Source of the DNA: Phoronis australis
Taxonomy: Eukaryota > Phoronida > Phoronidae
Reading direction: 5' to 3'
Assembly (NCBI GenBank): GCA_002633005.1
Contig: NMRA01000295.1
Coordinates: forward strand, 252,240 to 316,239
Length of the DNA stretch: 64,000 nucleotides
Position numbers and translations under genes: made by a program. The notes beneath the pieces were generated by a model. That model saw only the letters and a list, made by a program, of their open reading frames with translations. It was not told the origin of the DNA and did no database searches. This document shows, piece by piece, positions 1 through 11,323 of this stretch; the first letter of the stretch is position 1; the number at the start of each line of letters is the position of its first letter.

Positions 1-23
1 GGAGGGGTAGACGTAATACTTAC

Positions 24-127
24 TTCCTCTGCGTTGAAGACAGACCTAGTGGTCGCCCGCGCAAAAGGCAAGTCTGCAGTGTCAGGACTTTTGCACTTGC
101 TGACTGTAGCACTGTCGCCAGCTTTTC
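24..127 (-). CDS. candidate internal exon of an unidentified gene that continues past the left edge
   Basis: On the minus strand a CTAG acceptor (129-128) is followed by 104 bases that stay open in the frame ending flush with a strong GTAAGT donor (23-18). The reading, entered with two bases of a codon, contains KAGDSATVSKCK and ends in SVFNAEE, which looks like ordinary protein, but I recognise no family. If real, the rest of the gene lies to the left of this window. The alternative is a chance open stretch, since 104 bases is short. Confidence 0.3.
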
Positions 128-1804
128 CTAGCGCATGAATAGGGTACACTAGCGTACATGTACCTGCAGTTATACGTATACGTTACATGTTAAAAAAATG
201 AAAAATGTGGTGTACTGCGTCTACCTGCGTCTGCGCAGCAATAGTTAAGACCACTGACCATAGTGAATCTTTGCAGCTTTTATAAAATATGTTTGGTGTT
301 TGTCCACAGCTGCATTTTACCACCGTTTCGCTTCGTTTTTGTTTTCGTTTTATGCAATTTTTCACAAAAAATCACATAAGTCATATTTTTAGATAGCCCC
401 TTATGCAAAAGTTTTATAGCTGTGCATTAAGCATGACACTCGGAAGTTTCAAGTGAATCCGCTCAGTCAACTGTTCCCAAAGTTGACGAAAACAACGATT
501 TTCTAGTGTCCTACAAAACCGCAACATTTTTACTCTACAGAAAGTAGTTCCCTTGCTTAACCAACTGTGCCGGGAGCAAAGGTCATTATTTTGCATGGTA
601 ATGAGCTCGGAGGCTCTCCAGCGACGCATTCACTTAGATTGTCTTGTGCTGATTAGCAATTAATGTGCCCCAAGGTCAAACCTGGTATCCTGCCTCTAAC
701 GGAGAGACAGGACTCGTAGAAATGCACAGAGATTATAAAATGCTTCTTTCTCAAAACGATGGACACTTTCTTTTACCAATTATCATAAAGGCATTGACAA
801 AGCATAATATTTGTTGTGAGCAGTAAAATGCATTTTGAGGCAAAACACTTGACTGTAAGTCATCACCAGATAGGATTGAAAGACACACGGTTTTCGTGAT
901 TTAATAAATGAGTAAATGAACATGGCTCATTTTGTAAACTAACGCAGAAAAACTCGATAAATGGCAATCATTTTACCCCCACACAAAATTTCAAAACAGC
1001 TTTCTACCTCAATTTTATTTCACGTAGCGTTGTGGGAACTGTAACGCACCAAATAGGTTAACAAATTTTGACATTATTAGTTCTTAATTAAGGCTATTTT
1101 GCTCTGTGAATTTAAAGTTCTTTATACTTAGACTTCCTTGCATTTTAATTCGTTGGTTTTCTCATCATAATTAAAAATGGTAATTTCAGGCAATTCAACG
1201 CGGAATTAAATCCCAAGCGTACAAAATGTGCTTTTTCTCCAAATCCATCTGGTTATAATAAAATATCGCTATGTCTCAAGGCTCCAGTCCAAGTATTCTT
1301 CGTCTTTTCCGTATTAGATTTCAGACCAGAAAAAGAGATCTGAGTTTCGCGACAATAGAGGACGCTGAATTTGGCGTGAAGTTTCCGTAATGAACAAATC
1401 CCTCTAGTGTTGGAAGCTACTGTGTAGAAACTCGCACATACATAGGTGGCGTTAATCAAACTATAATCGAAAGCTAGGATACCGATACGTCAAGACCCAC
1501 CTCCATTTTCCCGTTAGTTGTCTTGCAAATTTACAACTCAAGTTATTGTGTATCTTTTGAAAAATATTGTCGAGTCGTTGAACAAATAAACATCCCAGGA
1601 TTGTTCATTTGTTGGAATTCTGTCACAAGTAACAACATTGACACGAGTGGTAAGACGTGTAGCTACTTGAAAAAAATAAATTATCTTGCAAAAAAGAATC
1701 AACAAAACACAACTGAATTTCACCTAACAAGAATCCAATTGCTAAAAATGCGTATCGTCCTACTTTAAGTTGAGATAACTATCAAAATTCCTCTTTCACT
1801 ACAG
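128..1804. other. spacer without recognised genes
   Basis: AT-rich sequence. The open frames here are short (under 82 codons), lie on both strands and show no conserved motif. No repeat family recognised elsewhere in the window was seen in it. Confidence 0.5.
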
Positions 1805-1902
1805 GAAACTTTGCATCGTTACGTTCACTAAGTTTTAAAGACGCGAGCACGTCATCCGCCAGTGTCCCATCCTCTGCCAAATGGCAGTTGATGGTATTGA
1901 AG
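1805..1902 (+). CDS. candidate exon of an unidentified plus-strand gene
   Basis: A pyrimidine-rich acceptor ending CTACAG (to 1804) and a GTGAGT donor (1903) bracket 98 open bases, entered with two bases left of a codon and ending on a codon boundary. The reading is serine-rich (FKDASTSSASVPSSAKW) and ends WQLMVLK. It joins in phase 0 to the open stretch at 2775. I recognise no domain. Upstream exons were not found, so the gene would have to begin at the far left or outside the window. Confidence 0.35.
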
Positions 1903-1943
1903 GTGAGTTGATGAAGTGGATCGATCCAATGCTTCAGTGTTTT

Positions 1944-1995
1944 ACAGTGGCCGTCCAGCCGATTTCATAACAGTGGCCGTCCAGCCGATCTCCTA
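1944..1995. repeat. 26-base unit repeated in tandem, followed by a G-rich tract
   Basis: The 20-mer ACAGTGGCCGTCCAGCCGAT occurs at 1944-1963 and again at 1970-1989. A G-rich tract follows at about 1996-2011. It lies in the putative intron between the two candidate exons of the left-hand plus-strand gene. Confidence 0.7.
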
Positions 1996-2439
1996 AGGGG
2001 GGGAGGGGGGGCGGCCACATTTTGTCTTGTAGACAATCGCGCAATCGTAGAGGCGCCTAATGCCGAATGGGGGAAGGTCGGGAGGGGGATTTCCCCGTCC
2101 GCCCAGGGGAAAATTTTGTTTTTGCCTCTGAAAACAAGCATTTTCCTTGATTTCTGAAGTATAATCAGCCCTCGATGACTCTACTTTGGCTAGGTCACTA
2201 TTTGCGACTAGCGAGCGCGGCAAAATCCCACGACCCAGACCGCATTCTGGAATCCGACGTCACAGCATGAAAAATTTTCAGCTCATCAAGTCGCCACTAA
2301 AAATGCCCTTGATTGTAGATATTCACCAGCTTTACGTAATTTTTTGTCCCGATGGTGAACAAATACACAAGCAGACTTGTTTTAAAGCATTTAACCAGTT
2401 TAACCGCGGTATTGCCACTTGAGATATAAAACTGGAATA

Positions 2440-2510
2440 TTCGTAAAATTACGAGGACTCGAACTCACGACCTATTGGTTAAAGCGCGCTCTTCCATTGC
2501 GCCACCAGCT
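2440..2510 (-). repeat. tRNA-derived SINE head (Pol III boxes A and B)
   Basis: Read on the minus strand, a box A-like motif TGGCGCAATGGAAGAGCGC (about 2504-2486) is followed by a box B-like motif GAGTTCGAGTCC (2466-2455), spaced as in a tRNA. The acceptor stem does not pair, so this is a tRNA-like retroposon head rather than a working tRNA gene. Confidence 0.6.
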
Positions 2511-2774
2511 TCTGTTTCGTCATCGTCACTCAGCTTACGTTTTCACTGCACAGAATGGTAGTACGCAGCGCATCTGCCGGTCGCCTGGGATATCACGCAC
2601 AATCGGCCGAGAGCCGCATTACTTTGCCACAGTTACCGTTACGATTGCGGGGAATGTCTGAATCGGACACACACGCACACACGAACTAAAACTCCACACT
2701 TTGTCAAACCTTATTTCGGCCGTATAATGTTAATTACTTGGGTTAATTAATAAACTCACTATTTCCTTACACAG

Positions 2775-2912
2775 AGGTTCATCGTTAAGTGTTTGGGACT
2801 GGAGATATTTCAAGTTCTAGCCATTTCTGTTAAGCCAGACGTGTTAATCGAGTTGTTTCATCCGTCAGACCGACAGCCTCCCGTTAGACGATACTCAGGG
2901 TTCTATGACTGA
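2775..2912 (+). CDS. candidate terminal exon of the left-hand plus-strand gene
   Basis: After the acceptor CCTTACACAG (to 2774) there are 45 sense codons and a TGA at 2910-2912, in the phase left by the exon at 1805-1902. The product segment runs from RFIVKCLGLEIF to VRRYSGFYD. A second frame is also open across the same stretch and reaches a GTAAGT donor near 2974 (it includes MTEDDGNLVDDFMAEAKH), so which frame is used is uncertain. No family recognised. Confidence 0.35.
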   Translation, partial: RFIVKCLGLEIFQVLAISVKPDVLIELFHPSDRQPPVRRYSGFYD

Positions 2913-3247
2913 GGACGACGGGAATCTCGTTGATGACTTCATGGCGGAAGCAAAACACAATCTGTTGTTTAAAGTAAGTCGACAATGACGAACACAGATA
3001 AAATTTGTCTGCATTCAGAAGAGCGCATCTCGACTGATCGGTATGCAATGTTACAAGAATCCGATGAATACCCTCATGTTCTGGAAATTTGATAACTATA
3101 AACTTCAGAGTTAAACAACAAAATAATAGCTATAATGCACTCCAACTTATTATTAAACTAGTTAACTTCGACATTCTGATATTAGAGTGACATGAAAGAG
3201 CTTGCAATAACTAGCTTAAGCATGAGTACACTCACACTTAGTGACCA

Positions 3248-3488
3248 GGGGCCTGTTCGAAGAAACTTAAGTTCATTTTTGACTTAAGTTTAAGATTTGT
3301 CTTAAATTCCAAGCTTTGAAACTATTCGGTAAGTTAGTTAAAATTAAGACAAAACTTATGTCACACACTTAAGTCCAACTTTCGATCTCTTCCTTGAATT
3401 GGTTTTGAGACAAATTTAACTTGTATATTAAAATTTACTAAAATTTAAGATTTGTCTTAGCTAAGTCTGTTTTGTTGGAACGGGCCCC
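3248..3488. mobile_element. 241-base MITE with GGGGCC/GGCCCC ends, copy 1
   Basis: Begins GGGGCCTGTTC.AAGAAACTTAAGTT and ends TTTTGTTGGAACGGGCCCC, so the ends are imperfect inverted repeats. The interior is AT-rich, with repeated AAGACAAA/TTTGTCTT motifs. A second copy lies in opposite orientation at 11841-12069. No coding capacity. Confidence 0.75.
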
Positions 3489-3738
3489 ACGTTAATAATT
3501 TGACGTGCATGTAATAATTAAAACTGCGCTGCAATGTCAACGTAGTAACCATCCTTCATCAGTATGTGGGAAGGACGCCCTCTTTGTGTTATCTGTATAA
3601 CTAATAAGCAACTCTGGATTGCTTTTGAAATCTACGGTGCGATTGCATGGTATACATTACAACAACAAAATTCGTGCTTACAAAGTCGTATACTTTCTAC
3701 CTTACAAATACACTTACTTCCGGCAAGAAAATTGATAA

Positions 3739-4201
3739 TTACTGCACCCTTAGTTTCACAAGGATGATAAACAAACAAGCAAACACCAGAGTGGAGAGCT
3801 CGTAACTTCGAGCGATGGCTCCGGAAATTTTGCCCTCACAGATTTCTTCATAGTCGCAAGGTTTCTCCAGCTCTTTCATTAACACATCAAGATCGCACAG
3901 CGTCTCTGAACAACCAAATATTTTCTGCTCTTCCTCGTTGATGGTCAACTTGAATTTAAAGTCAGATCCACATTTGAACGCAAAAATACCGATACCCGTT
4001 GCCATGGGGATATTTCTGGAACTCCGGAAACGACGATTAGACAGAGTCTGTTTCTTCCCCTTGTAGTCGCTCCCCTTTAGTGGAGCAATTGGTGACTCAT
4101 CTTTGAAGAGTCCCAGGCGCGTCTGTGTCGTCATCAGCGTGTACGAGTGCCCAAAGCGTAGGACCCCTTTCTGTGCGTTCGCCGATCCGTCTTTGGCCAG
4201 T
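3739..4201 (-). CDS. MINPP1: MINPP1-like exon 8 (C-terminal, with stop)
   Basis: Acceptor TTATTTCAG precedes 4201, and one base completes a lysine codon begun in exon 7. The segment carries RFGHSYTLMT, aligning with the family's FGHAETLLP, then GLFKDESPIAPLKGSDYKGK (family: a short loop after GYFKDKEPL) and RFRSSRNIPMATGIGIFAFKCG, matching the human RKFRSGLIVPYASN region. The acidic-donor glutamate of HAE is tyrosine here. The protein ends in about 16 hydrophobic residues (LSTLVFACLFIILVKL) and RVQ, where vertebrate MINPP1 ends in an ER-retention peptide. This tail could be a membrane anchor or a GPI-attachment signal. No polyadenylation signal was identified just downstream. Confidence 0.93.
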
Positions 4202-5683
4202 CTGAAATAATCACAATTAAGTTGTTGCTAGCACGCAGTCTTTTGAATTGGGCGAGGGATACCACTACCATTTCGTCAGCACACAAAATTATTGCAATTA
4301 TCCCCTACTATATGCAACGTATGGTTATTCTACTTTTATTTTTGTTGCCAACGACAATCGGATTTCTATGGGCAACAAGGTAATTCAGATGATAATCAAA
4401 GGAATCAGAAAATAATCTCTTCACATTGACAACCCAAAATTCAATAGGTGGCGTTAGTGTGACTAGTAAAAGTTTTTCCTATTTACTTCGTAAACCTAAC
4501 ACTTATCAGCGCATTCTGTCTCATAATTTCCACAGTGAAAGCAGCTGCTTTATTTTCATGCGAAAAAGTATGACGTCACAACTTGGCGAAATAAAGTCCC
4601 CAAGTAAACTGCAGAATGGTGAATGTTGGCCAAAACCCTTTTGTCCACTTGACGTCACACGCATGCTAGCGCCTCCCGGTGGAGGTTATGAGACTCAGTT
4701 CGAACTGGTGGCCTGTCCTAGTGCAGAGCCTGCAGTTTGTTTACACAACTGGTAACTCGACTCGGGATGATGACACCATTTGTATCAAAGATACTCTACA
4801 CTGATATATTTGTTTGTATGCCAGGCCACAGTGCTGTTCTTCTTGAATGGACTTATTGACAGATATTTAGGCAAATCTTTGGCAAATGAGAGTCGATTTT
4901 GAACAAAAACATACCAGTTTGGTCGACATAACTTTCAAAATTTTAAAGAAAAATAAAATAACCGAATGCTAGGCCACCTTCCACTCACAGACAGCAGAAG
5001 TACGTCTTATCACTGCCGTAAATCATGATTAGCTGAAACGTACAATAAAAAGAAAGGCAGATATGGCCGCCTTTTTGTTAAGGCATACCAATTATTGCCT
5101 AAACACATTCTCTTCAACAAAAATTGCATTTGCAAGAAATAACTTGTAGTTTGGATGTGTTTTACTTACAAAACTGTTGTGCGTTTTAGGCGAATGAGAT
5201 TTCAGAACATAATTTCGGCTTTCGCCATAGACGTTACATTCTTGAGTAACTTGACACTGTGAACGCCCTCGATTGTGTACAATGAAGCTGGTATCCAAGG
5301 TAGACACTTAAAAATCAAGAACTACCGCGGATACCAGACTAACAGATCCGCCGTCCTTCGAAATTTGTTTTGTGGACAGATCTCATCAAGAGCTATTTGC
5401 ACGATCTGCTTTCTAAACGACATATTCTTCGCAAGTTATTCCAGATTTCTAGGCAACATGGGGTTCCATGTAAAGCAGTGAAAGTGTAATGACTCAGGGG
5501 CCTAGTGAGTTGATCGCATCGCTAAAGCTAGACCGTTCGCTGTAAATTGGCGATGTAGAGACTTGTCAAATAAAATTCCAGGTTTCCGCACCTCTTTAAA
5601 AGCTGTTGTCTTACCAAACAAAAACTGCGCTCAGCAGTTGCATGTAACAAAAGAGCCGGATGTTATCAGAAGTTCAGATCCGG

Positions 5684-5805
5684 CGTGCGTTCATATAATG
5701 CCAGGACCTACGCTAGGACCTAGCTGAAATCGACTTTGAAAGTCACGTGTTCTCATTTAAAATACACGGCAATGTCTCTAGTAATCTAGTCGCGAAGTCT
5801 TGTGC
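5684..5805 (+). repeat. dispersed repeat family A, copy 1
   Basis: Shares AGGACCTACGCTAGG.CCTAGCT, then GTGTTCTCATTT.AAA.ACACGGCA and TCGCGAAGTCTTG, in the same order and orientation with 19585-19710. The two copies are about 120 bases and diverged. No terminal structure seen. Confidence 0.65.
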
Positions 5806-6274
5806 AAATTTAAACATGCAACTTTTGATTTCATAGAATGCATTGGTTTGTGAAATCATTGGTCCCCCTCCCCCGGAACGATCAATCAATATTGTTGTTT
5901 GAAACCTCCTATACTGTAGCTGTGACCTAGTACTGTATATAGGTTCAATATATCAAGTTGCATTTTTTATCAAAATACCAGACCTCTACAAGTGCAACAG
6001 AGCGACGTAATCTGATTTTCGTTGTCATTGCAATCTACCAACTTTGATTAATGGAGCAATCTAATGGAAGCACAAATGGCTGGTCACGCATAAAGGATTT
6101 GTTATGGAGATACTCTTCTATACGACCTAACTAAACAAAATGCAACAATGAAACCTATCTCGTTCGAATTGACATCCTGCCTGGCACTGGCAATTCGGCT
6201 GATTCACCGTTCGAAAAGAGAGTCAGACGAGAGATGCTTAAAAGTTTGCCTTAACATCCGTATAATCACTGATA

Positions 6275-6431
6275 CAGGGGCGGATCCAGGTTTTTGAGTT
6301 AGGGGGGCCAGGGCAGAGTATTAGCCAGGATTTTGCCGGTCAGACATTCGCAGCCCCGAACTGCCAAATGGAAGCTGGGAAAATTTTAGGGCGGGCCATG
6401 GCCCCCTTCTCCCCCCATAAATCCGCCACTG
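6275..6431 (+). mobile_element. 157-base MITE with CAG.GGCGGAT ends, copy 1
   Basis: Starts CAGGGGCGGATCCAGG and ends AAATCCGCCACTG, giving inverted ends CAG(G/T)GGCGGAT. It is flanked by TGATA on both sides (6270-6274, 6432-6436), a likely 5-base target duplication. A copy of identical length is at 9848-10004. It lies downstream of exon 7, inside MINPP intron 7. Confidence 0.8.
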
Positions 6432-6790
6432 TGATACATGGCTGCCCAGATAAAACTGATTGCTGGCTGACTACTCGACAAAATCAGCAGTCATTTGGAT
6501 TCATGTTGTGAGGATGCTTTTATTTTCCACACCAACCATACACAATAGGCACTTAAATTCAATATTCGTCATATGGTGAGTACTAAATATTTTTTGCAGG
6601 ACTCTTCCTAAATTTGCCATGGAACCATAAAACGAATACCGCTGAATAGATGATTTTATGTTCTTAATCTGGCACTGACATTACGTAATATTTCGATGGT
6701 TCAGTTTTCACAGTGTAATCAAGGAGTGTAATACAAAGTACTACACATACTCATTGACAAGAGGTCTTAACAATCTAAACATGTACATAC

Positions 6791-7034
6791 TTCAGGAATT
6801 TTGCAATGTCCTTAGTCAACGGACACGTGGTCTTGGGGTTAATGGAGTTGCCGTAACTAGCGTAATAGTAGTCGATGATGTCACTCCTGTATTCCAATGC
6901 CTCCAACTCGTCCCGTGTAAAAGCCGCGCACCAGGGTGAACCAGACTGGTTTCGTGGGATCGGATCTTTCGAGTCGGGCACACCGAATATGATATGGTCG
7001 TAGGCGCACATTTTGTAGATAGATTCCAGGGAGG
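6791..7034 (-). CDS. MINPP1: MINPP1-like exon 7
   Basis: Acceptor ACGTGCAG before 7034 and donor GTATGT after 6791, with phase 1 in and phase 2 out. It encodes residues 255 to about 335: YKMCAYDHIIFG, SGSPWCAAFTRDELEALEYRS, DYYYASYGNSINPK and TCPLTKDI. This aligns with the human segment FFTCSFDLAIKG...SPWCDVF...[20 protein letters not shown], the part of the alpha-helical domain just before the HAE region. Confidence 0.93.
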
Positions 7035-8699
7035 CTGCACGTGTGAATGGTTAAACAAATTCCATAAACAATCAAATAACAAATACTACAAAAACGGAGA
7101 GGTGCTACCATAAACGAGGAACTTCTCTTTGAGTCCGGTGTGTGGTAAAAACAAATTATTTGAAGTTAAAGTGGCTACATAAAAGTTTGTTATGTGAACT
7201 GCATTGTCTGATAATATTTAATAATCATCCAAACAAACTTGTACACGTCATAGGTTACTATAGGTCAGTGCTCCTGCAATACTAATGTCGCGTAATGAGA
7301 ATCCATTCGTGAGCCAAATGGGAAAATACTAAGTGCGTAAATTTGAGACGAGCAAATGTATTATTACGTGCATGATATGCGAACGTAAACTGAAACTTTT
7401 TCGCGCCTATCTTACGAACGTAACCGTCTTGATTGAACAGAGCGGTCACTTTCAAAGCACAACAAACTGTTGATGAGATCACAGCCTCAGTTTCAGTTGA
7501 AGTTATGTAGGAACCAAGGAAATGTCCAAATTTGATTTACTTTGGAACGTTTTTGCAGAAAATGTGCAACTTCAAACGTGGGAACTTCTAAATAGTGAAT
7601 TAGAAATACTTTATTTTGTCATACAAGGAAAAAATTGAATTGCCATGTGGAAGTATCACGAAGTGTTCCCTTTAGCCCATGGACAATTATGCATGTTGCA
7701 CCCGTTGGGATAATCAACGCGGTTCAGTTTTCATATTCCGGAAAAGTGATGCGCTTTCGAACAAAAATCCTTTGGCTCGCTTTTTAAACTACAATCTGCT
7801 ACGTAGAAATCCATGTTTCCAACTCCAATCTTTGTTATAATTTAATAAACATCGTTATGCGCAATGGCACTCATTCATTTGCAGGTGTTGCACGTGGATG
7901 GCGCTGTGAGAACGCAAATTACTACATACAGATGACTTAATTTTTTGGGAAAGCAAAATCTTGTCCTTTGTCAAAGCCACAGGGTAGGATATAATCCTTT
8001 CGACACCTTACAAGTAAAATTGCCAATTTTGCGGGTTTCTTTAATTGGCATTTGGTCAGTGTCCGATGTCACGCAACCGTTATGTACATTCAATCGCTAC
8101 ACAGTTCTCATCACTCGATTATTCATTTACGATTTACAAATTACGAGCCGACAGAAAGATTTTTATTTTACACATAAACAATTTCATATAATGTATTAAT
8201 GGGAACGGGACTCTTAAATGGACATTGTCGTTTTTACGGCTCAAAAAACGGGATTATCGTTGGAAGGGATAGAATTTTTAGCTCTGACAAAAGTTATGAA
8301 ACAAAAAGCAAATCTGTTGCATTTTTGTGATTTTATTCAACTCGACATTGTCTGTCAGGCATTCGCTGAAATCGAGGCCGGTGACGTCACCAGCCAAACA
8401 CGATGAAATTAAACTACCACTTCTCAACATGTATATGGGCAACTAATAAATTATATTCGTGAATTACACACGTGGAACAAAACATTTACTCATATAATTT
8501 ACACAAGTAACAACGCAATTACGTAATTTACGTGTACGTAATAATAATTCACTTGAGTAATTTGCGTACTCAACATTCACCCAATTGGCTGATGAAAACT
8601 ATAACAATTATTATTCAACTCAATGCAACTTCACTTCAAATACAAGATACATGTAAAATAAATTTTGCTAAATTGAATTTGGAAGCGTGAAGTACTTAC

Positions 8700-8814
8700 A
8701 AAAATCCAAAGTTTTGTTCAAGCCAAGCCTCTTCGAAACTGAAGACAAGACGTCTTTCATAGCATCAGACTGATCAAACACGCCCTGTTCTGTAACAGGA
8801 ACTTTATACACTTT
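8700..8814 (-). CDS. MINPP1: MINPP1-like exon 6
   Basis: Acceptor CGTTTCAG before 8814 and donor GTAAGT after 8700, phase 0 in and phase 1 out. It encodes KVYKVPVTEQGVFDQSDAMKD and SSVSKRLGLNKTLDF, matching the region between the RFFDHCEKF-like and SPWCDVF-like motifs of known MINPPs, where a helix with a xVxxxL pattern precedes the exon 7 motif. Confidence 0.88.
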
Positions 8815-9509
8815 CTGAAACGGGCAAAGTGAAGAAAAGTTAGCGCATTCACAATTTGTGCAACACTGTGTCGATAAGGGCACGATACACGCGTACGCGA
8901 TATTCTGAACCAGTCTATGTATTTCGTGGAAGACTCAGAGGATGTAACACCTCGCTTGATGCAATGTTTTTGTGTTCGTCAGTTTCGGGGTGTCTAGGTG
9001 ATAGCTACGATGACATTCATGAATGTACTATGAAGTTAAATTCACTTGATTAGTAATATATACACAACCATGACGCAGAAATTTACAAATGTTGTACAGA
9101 ATGTCTTTGACGTACATACATGTATACAACCACACGCGTTGGAATAGGTATATTGTCGTTTACGTTATTTCAAAAATCTTGTATGATGTGACAAAACGTT
9201 TCAAGAAAGAAGTATTCCGCTTTGTCAACAGTGAAAGGCATGTCTTTTCATTATCTGCAGTCAAAGTGATTAAACACGATGTCCAAGGGGTTTCGTCACG
9301 CGTCTGTGTTGTACGATGTAACGTGCGACAAATGTAGCTTAAAAGGTCGCTTATCCCCGTTTTATCGGTTTCAGCCAATCCTCATTGAGTCTCCCGTAAA
9401 TGCATCATTGGTGTCTCATTTGAGTGATCATAACCGGACTCAGCTACAACACTGACTCATTGGACCATGTATTGAATCCTGCTGTTATAGGTGAGGTATC
9501 TTTCCTCAC

Positions 9510-9700
9510 GTCGTGTAACTCGTGTAAAGCGTTAGTCACACTTTTGACTTACCATAGGCCTGTTAAGAAGTTTCCAAAATTGTTCCAAACCCTGAAGTTA
9601 ATGAGGGTTGCAAAGCATTTTAATTTTAGAGAGCTAGACGGGAAACTAGGTGTCCACATTTATTAATAGCCCAAAATCGGGCTAAGTGCCCTTTTAATTA
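9510..9700 (+). repeat. dispersed repeat family B, copy 1
   Basis: Shares GTGTAA.TCGT..AAGCGTT.GTCACACTTT with 60025-60230, followed in both by a T-rich stretch, a GAGGGTT block and a GGGAAA block ending CCTTTTAA. It is a diverged pair in the same orientation, about 190 bases, with no coding signal. Confidence 0.55.
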
Positions 9701-9847
9701 ACTTAGCATTTTATGCTCCCAAGCTGAACGGCGAACATTAACGGTCAGTTCCACCTAAGAAATTCCATCCAATCTGCTTGATGAACAGGTTGAGATCAGT
9801 CTGCAGCTGCAGGAGGTCTAAGTCAGAAGTCAATTTTCCACGCAGGA

Positions 9848-10004
9848 CAGGGGCGGATCCAGGATTTTGAGTTAAGGGGGGGCAGGGCAGAGTATTAGCC
9901 AGGATTTTGCCCGTCAGACAATCGCACCCCTGAACTGCCAAATGGAGAATGCAGAATTTTAGGAGGGCCATGGCCCCCTTGGCCCTCCTCTAAATCCACC
10001 ACTG
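9848..10004 (+). mobile_element. 157-base MITE with CAG.GGCGGAT ends, copy 2
   Basis: Begins CAGGGGCGGATCC and ends AAATCCACCACTG. Internal landmarks shared with the 6275 copy are CAGGGCAGAGTATTAGCCAG, GATTTTGCC.GTCAGAC and GAACTGCCAAATGG. Its target duplication is unclear (GGAC appears on both sides). It lies between MINPP exons 5 and 6. Confidence 0.78.
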
Positions 10005-10229
10005 GGACTGGTTCAAACCAGCTTTAATGAAGTGTGCACACATAAAGGTCAAATTCACGTTCCCCTGCAGCGCCCTTTTGTGACCAGAGTGGCTCACCCA
10101 TTGTGGAAAGTGTATCCGATTGCCAGTCGATAGTGGAGTATAATGCAAAATGGACGCAGGCCACATATCCACAGTTATCTACTGCATACTGAACTGTCAT
10201 TCGGCCGCATAACGTCTCGACTCACTTAC

Positions 10230-10333
10230 GTTCTGCCAGTTGTCACAGAGAGAGTAGTATCGCAGCAAGTAGTCCTCATTTTTTGGCTTTTGTTCCAAAA
10301 CCAACTCGGCATCAAAAGAGTCATCGTAAAAGT
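10230..10333 (-). CDS. MINPP1: MINPP1-like exon 5
   Basis: Acceptor TGTAATTCCAG before 10333 and donor GTAAGT after 10230. One base from exon 4 completes an aspartate codon. The exon encodes DFYDDSFDAELVLEQKPK and DYLLRYYSLCDNWQN. The LLRYYSLCDNW segment matches the conserved LMRFFDHCEKF of human MINPP1. The frame is also open for a further stretch upstream of the acceptor, so a slightly earlier start cannot be fully excluded, but the phase match with exon 4 supports this one. Confidence 0.87.
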
Positions 10334-11298
10334 CTGGAATTACAACACGACAGATTACGTAAGCGGTGGGGTGATGACGCAGGACTGTGATAAGCTCTGC
10401 GGGATATCGCCAGCATCCACTCGTTGGTCACGATTGGTAAAGCAAGATCGTTGGTGAAAACTAGTGTGATCACGTGCTTCGGCACTTGTGACACAGGGTG
10501 ATGTCTCTCGAACACTTGCGTGACCTTTCCTTGCTCGCAAGAAACTTGACTTGCTAAATGCAGTCATGGGAAGCGAAAACGCAAGAATTCATGTGATGTT
10601 GCTATGCATTACAACGGAAGGACGTGAGTGCACTCAGCTTATAACGTATTGCCTTTAGACTTATAGAGGTTTTCCAGTTCTGACAGAATTTATTTTTGCA
10701 ACAGAAAGGGTGACAGTGTCGACGTTTTGTATTTTACATTTGCTCAAAAACAAAAATATCAAGCAAATTAGGGATAATATTCTTAACGAGCTATTTGCCA
10801 CTTTAATCAAACTTTTGTTGCCTGAGTAACATAGTGTTTTTGCCGAACTTTTGTAGGAGTTTAAGTTCACGTGATTGCGCCTACCTGCTAATTATTTATG
10901 TATGAATGGACCGTCGTTATCGCTATACTGCAGCTTGCATGGAATAACATCTTGCATACAGTGCAACCACGGCAATTTTATTCTGATCATATTTAACAAA
11001 TATCAACAAAAATCTTAAAAGAAAACAACATGCAGAGTTCACAGTGGGGCTATTACACTTCGGCGACAACAACTTCCAAGACTAATGCAATTAGACGACG
11101 TTAATCCATGCGCGTACTCGGCCTAAAATATAGGGGGCTCGAATTTTTGAGAATGTGGACCTTTTACTGAAAATAAACGGGGTACGTTTAGAGCTATGTA
11201 TTGTGCATTCGCCGAATTAATGCCTTTTTAGTGGACTTTTTGTCCACTTTGCCAAATGGGGGAGGGCTCGTTCGAGCCTCTCCGAGCACCCCCCCCCC

Positions 11299-11323
11299 NN
11301 NNNNNNNNNNNNNNNNNNNNNNN
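11299..11323. other. 25-N assembly gap after a poly-C tract
   Basis: Twenty-five unknown bases follow a run of C. The gap is in the intron between MINPP exons 4 and 5. All expected MINPP segments are found outside it, so no exon need be hidden there. Confidence 0.95.

Noticed and set aside
3739-4134. Treating the 131-codon C-terminal frame as a separate small gene
   Set aside because: It is the last exon of the MINPP-like gene; the frame continues upstream to a TTTCAG acceptor and includes the FGH motif.
9738-9850. Minus-strand reading with LDLLQLQTDLNLFIKQIGWN, considered as a MINPP exon or reverse-transcriptase fragment
   Set aside because: MINPP exons 5 and 6 join in phase without it. 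The resemblance to a retroelement is too weak and short to claim.
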